Shown: piece after piece, positions 9,637 through 17,018 of the stretch | Numbering within the stretch: the first letter of the stretch is position 1 | Layout of the letters: each line of letters begins with the position of its first letter | Origin: Entamoeba histolytica HM-1:IMSS | Lineage: Eukaryota > Evosea > Mastigamoebida > Endamoebidae | Direction: 5' to 3' | NCBI RefSeq assembly: GCF_000208925.1 | Contig: NW_001915120.1 | Span: 1 to 21,257, forward strand | Length of the DNA stretch: 21,257 bases | The notes under the pieces: model-generated | Told to the model about the DNA's origin: nothing | The model's input: the letters and a program-made list of their open reading frames with translations, nothing else | Database searches by the model: none | Position numbers and translations under genes: made by a program

Positions 9637-9705
9637 TTTTGCATCATTAAATTTTGCATCATTAAGTTTTGCGCTTTTTTTATTTGTTTCAATAAAATTT
9701 GCATC
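9637..9705 (+). repeat. 15-bp tandem repeat with TTTTGCATC core
   Basis: Unit 1 is 9637-9651 (TTTTGCATCATTAAA) and unit 2 is 9652-9666, which differs only in its last base. A degraded unit starts at 9667 (TTTTGCGC), and another core (TTTGCATC) lies at 9698-9705, in near register with 15-bp steps. It marks the start of duplication copy 2. Confidence 0.75.
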
Positions 9706-9895
9706 CTTTATTTTTTTCATTCTTTTCTTCATTTATCATCTCTTTTGTTTTATTACAATTTATCTTCTTTCTTTTTATATTCTCTCATTTCTACTTTTAT
9801 TCTTTCTTCATCATATTCTACTTCTTACTTTCTTTTTATTCTTTTATATCATTCATTCTCTTCTTTTTCAATTATTTGCTTTTTTTCGTTGCCAT
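9655..9895. repeat. Diverged duplication, copy 2 (T-rich)
   Basis: It holds CATCATTAAGTTTTGCGC, then AATAAAATTTGCATCC, a T/C-rich tract with TTATCATCTCTTTTG, and ends ATTATTTGCTTTTTTTCGTTG. These match the landmarks of 8827-9030 in order, with many differences and some insertions. Confidence 0.55.
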
Positions 9896-10294
9896 CTAAT
9901 TCTCATATAATATTAAATAAATATAAAATAGTAGTAAAACATAAATAAAAACATTTAAAAAACTTCTTCAATCCATCATAAAGTTAATGTATAATATTTC
10001 TTTTTATTACACTTCTTTTTTTATAACTCAACTTAGGATTTAATTTAACTAACAACTAACTCAGTTATTTATTTTTGTTTTATATCAAAAAAATTCTATA
10101 TAATGTTATTCTGATAAACTAAACAGTGAATGATTTACGTAACTCAATTAATATTTTTCCCACTTTAAAATAAAAGAAAGGATAATGAGATACAATGAAA
10201 ATAACAGAAGAAAATTGAATAAATAAAATACAGGAAAGAAAAAATAAAAATAATAAAAATAAACTCAAAAAACAAACTAATAATACATTTTAAG

Positions 10295-12142
10295 ATGCTT
10301 GATTTCTTTATTACACTTACTCATCCAGGACATATTCTTGGTGAACCTATTCAAGGATTTGTTACTGTCACTACAAATTCTCCTACCTTTATTAAAGGAA
10401 TAACCGTCTTTATTGAAGGAGTATTCAATACACATTATACTGAAACAATAACAACTACTGAAACAGATAATGAAGGAAAAGTACATCAAACTACTCGTGA
10501 AGTTGAAACACCAAAAACTACAATTATTTATTCTTCACCAAAGTATCCAGTTCTTGAAGAACTCCATAACCACAATATTGCTTTAACTACTGAGTTAGCA
10601 CCTGGAAGTTATAGTTATCCATTTGTTATTCAATTACCCAAAGGAATTCCGTCATCAAGCTTTTTTAATGACCGTGATGTTAATGTACAATATATGATTC
10701 ATTGTGAATTAACAAAGAAAAATGGATCAAAATGTAGATCTGATGGATTTGTAATTCCCTTGTGTGTTAATCCAGATTATCACTTACCACGACCACGTGT
10801 ATTTTGTGATAATAGTAGTGGTGTAAATATTCAATTAACACTAAGTGATGATTCTCCATCTGTTGGTGATATAGTTCAAATGACATTACAATGTACTAAC
10901 CTATTACGTGACCAGTTAGAATTAAGAGCAAGTTTTGTTGCTACTCATAATTATAAAACTACAAATGTTAATTCCCGTTCTTCTGAATTTGTATTTCAAC
11001 CAATTTTAACACATTCAACATCAACTTTAGTTGGTACATTAACCATTCCATTAGATCTTCCAACTACTACACATTCTGGAGAATTTTCTATTAACACTTA
11101 TGTCAATATTCAAGGTAAAGCTGGTAGAAAAACTATTGACATTTTATTCCCTGTTGAAATTGGATATGATATTAAAGGACCACAACTTATGACTGAGCGT
11201 TCTCGTTTATTTGGTGGAAGAAGAGATTTCACTAAAACAACAGGATTTTATGGTGCTCATTTTAGAATGCCACCATCTTATCAAACAGTAGTTGATAAAA
11301 CACTTGCACCTGGTATTGAACAAATATTAACTGTTGACCAACAACCATATTATGTTTCTCATTTTACAAGACAAACAAGTCTTACTCCAGACATGAATAA
11401 TCCTTGTGCACTTCCATATCCAATTTATAATGCTGCTATGTTACCTCCAGGATGGTCAATTGGACAAGATTATGGAGAATGGTATTTTATTGATCACAAT
11501 ACCCAAACTACATCATGGATTGATCCACGTCCATTAGAACAAAGAATTATTCCACATATTATCAAAGGGAAAGAAGCAAGATTTGAAGTTGAGATTGTTA
11601 AAGCTATTGGACTTCCAGTATTAGGTTGGGGATGTCCAGATCCATATGCATGTGTTTGGGATAGCAATGAAAATTGGATTAAAACGAATAAACAAAGTAA
11701 TTCATTAGATCCTGTATTTACAAAGAAGAATAAAATAAGTATTATTGTTAGTAAAGAAAGAACAAATGTTGTTGTATATTTATATGATTATCATAGAATT
11801 GGATGGGATGTATTTATGGGAGCTGTTAATTTTGATTTACAATATTTCCCACCAGATGTTATTATTCAAGATTGGTACCAATTAAGTAATTTTGGAAATA
11901 AAAGTACAGCAGTAACCGGGAAAGTGTTATTAAAAGTTTGTTATAAAGTTGAACAAACAAATGAAATACCAACTGTAATAATTAATGGACATTCACCATT
12001 GTATCGTGATTATTATCCTGATACTTGTGTAGTTCGAGACCAAATTAAAAAACAAAATGAATTAAGAAAAAAGAAGAAGATGAGAGAAAATCCAATGATG
12101 GATTATGAAGGTCATATTATTTGCATGACGCCATTTCTTTAA
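10295..12142 (+). CDS. Alpha-arrestin-like protein with PPSY motif, WW domain and C2 domain
   Basis: An intact 615-residue frame. Residues 1-160 and 160-295 read as the N and C arrestin lobes (start LDFFITLTHPGHILGEPIQG, as in arrestin-domain/ART proteins). PPSY, a WW-domain ligand, is at 326-329. A WW domain spans 383-413 with LPPGW (W387), GEWYFID, TTSW (W408) and P411. A C2 domain covers about 428-550: GCPDPYACVWD, NSLDPVFTKKNK and YDYHRIGWD. D449, D498 and D505 are kept, while one usual loop aspartate is H500, so calcium binding is uncertain. The C-terminus is basic (KKQNELRKKKK at 585-595). Arrestin-domain adaptors recruit NEDD4-type ligases to membrane cargo through PPxY; here the WW and C2 parts usually found on the ligase are on the adaptor. 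A trafficking role is inference. Confidence 0.9.
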   Translation: MLDFFITLTHPGHILGEPIQGFVTVTTNSPTFIKGITVFIEGVFNTHYTETITTTETDNEGKVHQTTREVETPKTTIIYSSPKYPVLEELHNHNIALTTELAPGSYSYPFVIQLPKGIPSSSFFNDRDVNVQYMIHCELTKKNGSKCRSDGFVIPLCVNPDYHLPRPRVFCDNSSGVNIQLTLSDDSPSVGDIVQMTLQCTNLLRDQLELRASFVATHNYKTTNVNSRSSEFVFQPILTHSTSTLVGTLTIPLDLPTTTHSGEFSINTYVNIQGKAGRKTIDILFPVEIGYDIKGPQLMTERSRLFGGRRDFTKTTGFYGAHFRMPPSYQTVVDKTLAPGIEQILTVDQQPYYVSHFTRQTSLTPDMNNPCALPYPIYNAAMLPPGWSIGQDYGEWYFIDHNTQTTSWIDPRPLEQRIIPHIIKGKEARFEVEIVKAIGLPVLGWGCPDPYACVWDSNENWIKTNKQSNSLDPVFTKKNKISIIVSKERTNVVVYLYDYHRIGWDVFMGAVNFDLQYFPPDVIIQDWYQLSNFGNKSTAVTGKVLLKVCYKVEQTNEIPTVIINGHSPLYRDYYPDTCVVRDQIKKQNELRKKKKMRENPMMDYEGHIICMTPFL

Positions 12143-12643
12143 TTAAAGAATATTCTGATTTATTATTTTATTTTTAAAAAATAAATAAAAATAAATAATT
12201 ATATTATTAATTATTTTTTTATTATATTTTAAATTATTATTTTTGATGAGTTAAATTAGTTAAAAAGTATAAAAGAGACAAAAGTTTGTGTGAAATTTTT
12301 AATTTTAACAATTTGTTTCAATTCAAATCATCATATTTATTTTAATTATTCGTATTTATTTTGGTGTTGAATTATTTTAAAAATTTCTTGCAAAAAAGAT
12401 GAGTATTTTGTCTAGAATCACCTCCTGAACCTAAATTCTTAAATATTCTGGAAATTTTGGATTTTTGTGGAGTAATTCATTTAATTTTTATATCTTTGTT
12501 TCTTTATAAATTCAGAATAGAAGTTTCTTCATATTGTTTGGTTATTCACAAAAAACAAACTGATCAACGTTATTATACCCCTATTTCTTTGGTTCACTTC
12601 AATTTATTATATAATCTAGATTTCATTAAACATATTTTTTAGT
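12143..12643. other. Gene-free gap between arrestin and acidic protein genes
   Basis: 500 bp, A/T runs at first (3' end of the arrestin gene), then less AT-rich sequence. An open plus-strand stretch at 12457-12642 has no support as a gene. A CATATTTTTTAG sits right before the next ATG and resembles a 3' splice site, but I find no GTTTGT at a suitable distance, so I do not propose an upstream exon. Confidence 0.4.
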
Positions 12644-12883
12644 ATGAACAGAGCAATAAGAAGTTTATCGGCACAAGTGATTTGTGAATCTCTTGAAAGT
12701 GAAAGTGCATCAGAAGGATGTTTTGACGTTTTTTCAACTGCGGAAGTTGGAGAATATCAATCATTTGGTCCTTCAAAAGGATATGAATCCTCTGAAGATG
12801 AAGAAGAAATTAATCAATTTTTTGAAAAAGATGCACCTATTTTTCATGTTCGTCATCCTCAATGTTATAACCCACGTTATTAA
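12644..12883 (+). CDS. Small acidic protein of unknown function (79 aa)
   Basis: It starts MNRAIRSLSAQVICESLE, with an acidic Ser/Glu-rich middle (ESESASEG, then YESSEDEEE at residues 47-55) and a C-terminus of different type ending FHVRHPQCYNPRY. No signal peptide, membrane span or domain is seen. The acidic serine cluster would suit casein kinase 2. The codon pattern and balanced composition look like real coding sequence compared with the Phe/Leu-rich spurious frames nearby. The gene is on the same strand as eL43, 222 bp upstream of it. Confidence 0.55.
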   Translation: MNRAIRSLSAQVICESLESESASEGCFDVFSTAEVGEYQSFGPSKGYESSEDEEEINQFFEKDAPIFHVRHPQCYNPRY

Positions 12884-13105
12884 ACAAAGACTTGTAATGT
12901 AGTGTTAATTAAATAATTATTTTTTACTCAAATTATTTCGTTATATATAACATAATTAAAAAATAATGAGAGAAGATTAATAATAACAAAAACATTCAAA
13001 AATTACAAAAAATAATAAAAAGAATAATAATAAAATAATAAAAATTCAACCCTAAAATTTAATTTTTTATGATTGAATCATCTCAAAAAGTGAAAGAACA
13101 CCAAC
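12884..13105 (+). promoter_or_regulatory. Promoter and 5' leader of the eL43 gene
   Basis: A TAAAAATTCA at 13039-13048 matches the Entamoeba initiator AAAAATTCA. If transcription starts there, the leader is about 60 nt, longer than the usual short Entamoeba leaders, and contains an out-of-frame ATG at 13069. A start point nearer the gene is therefore possible. No clear TATA-like box is seen about 30 bp upstream. Confidence 0.45.
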
Positions 13106-13387
13106 ATGGCTCGAAGAACAAAGAAGGTAGGAATTGTAGGTAAATATGGAACAAGATATGGTGCTTCACTTCGTAAAGTTATTAAGAAGATTGAAATAGC
13201 CCAACATTCCAAATATGTTTGCCCATTCTGCTGCAAAGAAGCTGTTAGAAGAACTGCTTGTGGAATTTGGGAATGCAAAGGTTGTGGAAAACAAATTGCT
13301 GGTGGAGCTTATACCCTTTCTACTATTTCAGGTGCTACAGTTAGAAGCACAGTTAGAAGATTGAGAGATGCTAAAAATTCCCAATAA
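13106..13387 (+). CDS. RPL37A: 60S ribosomal protein eL43 (L37A)
   Basis: A complete 93-residue protein starting [20 protein letters not shown], the typical start of eL43. It keeps the four-cysteine zinc site: C39 and C42 (CPFC), C57 and C60 (CKGC), and the GGAYTLST motif after it. It belongs to the large ribosomal subunit. The length is normal for the family (about 92 residues) and no intron is needed. Its sequence is less AT-rich than its surroundings, as expected for a highly expressed gene. A truncated LINE begins only about 50 bp after the stop codon, on the opposite strand, so the 3' flank has been rearranged. Confidence 0.98.
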
Positions 13388-13525
13388 ATAATTTTGGTGT
13401 TTCAATATTTCTGAATGTTTTTTTCTTTTACTTTTTATAAAAATAAATTTACAACTGATGCTGAATATCTGAAGATATTGATTACTTCATTGTTTATTCT
13501 AGTAATATATCTTCTATTATTGCTT

Positions 13526-14623
13526 TTATTTAGTATTTATTTCTTCCATCTTCTGATTCATTTTTTCTTTGATGGTTTTACAATTGAAAGTGTCATCAAT
13601 TTCATCAGATTGCCATATTCCTAAGTATTTATACAAGTCATCACATTCAACTAGGGGGATGTTTTGCATTCCATTTGGTATTTCCTTAATGTTTTTTAAT
13701 ACCATTCCTGACTTTTTCTCATTCATTTCAATATGTAACTTATTATTTCTTTAATTTCATTGTGGATTATTCCCATTTCTTCATTACTTTGTGTCATTAT
13801 TCTCATTTCATCCATATATAATGTGTGATTTGATTTTGGGAATTTCTCTTCGATGAATTGAGAAATTACATTCATCTGAATGATGAAGAGTAGATTTGAT
13901 AATGAATCACTTGTAAAATTCATCTATTTAATTTAATACTACCTAGATATTCATTAAATTTATAACCGATGAATATCTTCCATCTAGTCATCATACTTTC
14001 AATAATGTCAATGATGACACACTCATAATTAAAATACTTTAATGATTCAATTACCCATTCGTGGTTTACTGTGTCATATAATTTCTTAATGTCATAATAT
14101 GACTCCACATATTTTGGGTATTTCTCTTCTTTCTACTGCTTTAACATATAACTATTAATTATTCCTTCTTTAGCAGCTAAAGATTGTAACTTACATCTCA
14201 GTTGGTTACTACTGATTTTCAATGATTCATTATTCATGTTAAGTCTATTGTGAATCTTTTCTTTTAGTATTGTTGTAAATACTTTCATAATTACATTTGT
14301 ACAACTGATAGGACGATAATTAGTGACATCATTCCTATCACTTTGTGGATTAATAAAGTTCTTCCACTTACCATGTCTAATGGGATGTTTTCAGGGAAGT
14401 TCAACCATTCGTTAAAGATATTGAGAATGATTTCTCTTGATGATGACATCCTTTTCCAATAATACCCATATATAGTGTCTATTCCTGGTGCTTTCCAGTT
14501 ATTTATTTTCATTATACTTAAATTTAATTCATTTATTGTTATTATGACATTATCATAATTTCTATATCTTTCATTCAACGAGGTGATTTGTTTTATTTTC
14601 CAATTCTCTTTATTTAATTTCAC
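13526..14623 (-). pseudogene. Reverse transcriptase domain of the LINE, broken
   Basis: Blocks on the minus strand in order: NWKAPGIDTIYGYYWKRM near 14500; ESYYDIKKLYDTVNHEWV at 14105-14052, motif A with the catalytic Asp; DSLSNLLFIIQMNVISQFIE at 13908-13849, motif B, where the usual Pro after DSLS is Asn; and LYMDEMRIM near 13818, motif C. The catalytic YMDD reads YMDE (codons 13818-13807). At least three frame changes or stops lie between the blocks. The order and spacing are those of non-LTR reverse transcriptases. The block after motif C, YKYLGIWQSDEID, matches the thumb-side region. Confidence 0.88.
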
Positions 14624-14885
14624 CTGTGTTTCATATAACGATTTCCAATATTCTAAAGTAATATCGTTATTTTTGTATATTTCATTTTTTGTTTCTTCCT
14701 TGTTCTAATTTTCTTGTTAGAATCAAACATTATTTTATTTGTATTGATTCTGATTATTTCTTCCTTATTAAATTTAATTCTTTATTCATTCTCATCATAT
14801 ATTTTAGGTAATTTATTCTTTCTAGTGCTTTAACTTTAATTCATTCTTTATCATGTTCTTTTAATTTCATGATACACTTTATTCT

Positions 14886-15446
14886 CTACCATTTCCTTCC
14901 CTTGACCAAATCTTCTAGTCTATTAATTTTCTTTAGGATTTCTTTTATTTCATCAAATTTATCTCTTATTATTTTATTTTGGAGATAGAGGTGCATAACC
15001 ATTGAAATATTCATATCATCTTGCAGATAATCCATTCTGCTTCCTGACCATATCCATCTATTATTAATTTCCATTATTAATCGGTCAGCTTCTTTTCTTT
15101 GAAAGTAGTAATTAATGTTTGAACATTTTTCTACTTTCATTTCTTTTATTTTATTGATGAGAGTTTTAAGGTATTCTTCATCAATTTCTGTAGAGTTATT
15201 CTTTAATATGATGTTTTTTATTATTGAATTACACTCTACTCTTCATTCTATTATAATATTTACTTTCACTTTAATGTATTGTTTAGTACTTTCTTTTATT
15301 TTATGTGACATTTTAATATATTTAATATATTCATTTTCATTATTGACATTGATGTTTATTGCTTTTATTATACTTTCTATTTGCTCCCATCTTAATTTCT
15401 TATATAATTTCTTATTCAACCAATTAATTGCAAAACAATACATCAA
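14886..15446 (-). pseudogene. LINE segment upstream of the reverse transcriptase
   Basis: An almost continuous minus-strand frame with one stop near 15242. It starts INWLNKKLYKKLRWEQIES, passes through MKVEKCSNINYYFQRKEADR and ends DLVKGRKW at 14886. It is rich in Lys, Glu, Ile and Asn and lies where the N-terminal region of ORF2 should be. I recognise no domain in it. The near-continuity of the frame supports former coding. Confidence 0.6.
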
Positions 15447-15973
15447 TTAAAATTCTAATTATTTCTTTATTTTGTTGTATTTCTTCTTGTATTTTCATTA
15501 TACTTTGTTTGTTATTTATTATTATTTCAATTTTACACCTTTCATTCATTTCTTTATTTGGGTTTTTGTTTTTAATTCCTTCTTCAATTATTTTAATGTC
15601 TTTTTCTTCAATGTCTTTTGTTTTTTCTTTAATTTCTTCTTTAGTTTTTTCATTTATCTTTCTCTTTTTGATTGAATATACTTCTTGAAGAATATCATAT
15701 CATCTTTTTCTTTTACCTTCTTATTTCTTGAGTATTTCTATTTCTGATTATTCCCCTTTTTCCATTCACTTGTTATTCTTGCATATCACTTATTGTTATT
15801 TATTTATTGTTATTTATTTATATTTGTTATTTGTATAATTTTTATTAATATTATTTACCATGTATTTATCTTATTTCTATTAGTTTTTCTTTGTGTCTTT
15901 CATCTTCTAATCCATTTTCATTTGGTTATAGCTTACCGTTATTATTATGCCATTTATTGCTATTGACATTCAT
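15424..15973 (-). pseudogene. ORF1-like coiled-coil region of the LINE, broken
   Basis: The ATG at 15973 opens MNVNSNKWHNNNGKL, then a stop, then PNENGLEDERHKEKLIEIR in the same frame. From about 15680 to 15424 comes a Lys/Glu-rich stretch, KINEKTKEEIKEKTKDIEEK and on to QQNKEIIRILIDVLFCN, with heptad-like spacing. EhLINE ORF1 proteins are coiled-coil nucleic-acid-binding proteins; the match here is by position and composition, not by a signature motif. Confidence 0.5.
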
Positions 15974-16141
15974 TTTTTACTATATAACACTGGATTTCTA
16001 TGTTTTGTTTTCTTTATAAGACTCAAAGGTTTTACACAACAATCATAGCAATAAAATTTGTTGTATTTCCTGCATTGGAAAAGTATCTTAATAAGATAAA
16101 CAAAAATTTATAAAAAATAAACTAAAAAACAAACCAAAACA

Positions 16142-17018
16142 AAACAAACAAAATTACTTTTAATTGGAAAAACAGGTGTTGGTAAAAGTTTGCTTTGTAA
16201 TTTCATTTTAAAGAAGAATGTTTTAGAGTTAGTGATAGTAGAGACTCAGAAACAGATAAACCTCTTAAATATTTTGGAGAAGGATATAGAAGTGATGTAG
16301 TTGTTATTGATACACCTGGTCTTCATGATACTGATAATTTTGATAATGAAAATATTCAAAATATTGTTGAATGTGTTAGAATTGAAGGGTTACAATGAAT
16401 TATAATACGTTTAAATTTTCTCCTAGTAATAAACAAGTTATTAAAACTATAAATGACGTTTTTTTCAATAAAAGATTTTTGGAAACATGTTTGTATTGTA
16501 TGGACTAGATGTTATAGTTATCTTCCATAGAAAGCAACTTGACAAAGGTAAATTTGGGAAAGAACAATTCAAAGAAAACATAATTTCATTTATAAAACAA
16601 ATAAAAAGAACGAATGAAGATATTGATATTCCAATGTGTTATGTAGATTTACAACCAGATGAAGACTATGATAATAGCAGATCAGAAAATGAAATAGAAA
16701 GATTAATTAAATGGGAAGAGGATGGCTACTATTAATATTGATAAAAGTAATCAAGAAAAAGCATCAGTCATAGAAGAAAAAGAAGAAATAGAATTAATGG
16801 GAAATAATGATGAGCAAATAATAACACTAATTAAACGAAAAAGAAGAGAAATAAGAATTGGTTTTAATGGAGAAATTAAATATGGTGATTGGAAAATAGT
16901 CAAAGTTATGAGCAATGAAAAACCATCATGGTTACCAAAATTAAAAACAGTAGTTGTAAAATGAACAATAATAGCAGCGGCAATAGTAATAGGAACAGCT
17001 ATATATTTATTTTGGTAA
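16142..17018 (+). pseudogene. AIG1-family (GIMAP-like) GTPase, broken
   Basis: KLLLIGKTGVGKS at 16151-16189 is an intact G1/P-loop. After a frameshift come CFRVSDSRDSETDK, VVVIDTPGLHDTDNFD with the G3 motif DTPG at 16309-16320, a TGA at 16396, further frameshifts, KENIISFIKQIKRTN, and PMCYVDLQPDEDYDNSRSEN. A TGA at 16962 precedes a hydrophobic tail, IIAAAIVIGTAIYLFW, which ends in TAA at 17016. The order P-loop, DTPG, C-terminal membrane anchor is that of AIG1-type GTPases, an expanded family in Entamoeba. There is no start codon: the 5' end abuts the 5' leader of the minus-strand LINE. Confidence 0.85.

Larger units (their letters stand above)
8026..10294. other. 2.3 kb gene-free, T-rich and AT-rich stretch
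   Basis: No frame here has the composition of the real genes in the window. From 8220 to 9120 and from 9610 to 9900 the plus strand is strongly T-rich with scattered C, which opens many short frames made of Phe, Leu, Ile, Tyr and Ser. Between them (9120-9600) the sequence is near-pure AT with small palindromes. The last 300 bp before the arrestin ATG must contain its promoter; I see only weak TTTAAAA-like matches. Confidence 0.6.
13440..16090 (-). mobile_element. LINE copy keeping the 5' half: ORF1-like plus reverse transcriptase, 3' half missing
   Basis: Read on the minus strand. The 5' leader starts near 16090 and an ATG at 15973 opens MNVNSNKWHNNNGKL. Then come a coiled-coil region, a linker region and reverse transcriptase blocks in the right order down to RRYITRINNEVINIFRYSA near 13450. 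There it stops, about 50 bp from the eL43 gene. The zinc finger, endonuclease and common 3' tail seen in copies A, B and D are absent. Many stops and frameshifts show it is dead. The outer limits are estimates. Confidence 0.85.

Noticed and set aside
9610..9948. Plus-strand 112-codon frame, Phe/Ser/Ile-rich
   Set aside because: It runs through the tandem repeat and the T-rich duplication, and an overlapping frame is equally open.
8026..9960. CRISPR-like array or tRNA tandem array
   Set aside because: No regularly spaced direct repeats with unique spacers, and no cloverleaf with the conserved GTTC or GGTTCGA boxes was found; the 15-bp tandem repeat is too short and too local.
5297..12142. Functional pairing of the HECT ligase with the PPSY-bearing arrestin
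   Set aside because: The HECT protein has no WW domain to bind PPxY, the genes are 5 kb apart on opposite strands, and neighbourhood carries little functional meaning in this type of genome.
12457..12642. Plus-strand 61-codon frame ending right before the acidic protein ATG
   Set aside because: It ends at the TAG just before the ATG; no donor site GTTTGT allows it to be an upstream exon, and its composition is that of T-rich noise.
13078..13278. Minus-strand 66-codon frame opposite the eL43 gene
   Set aside because: Shadow of the highly conserved ribosomal protein gene.
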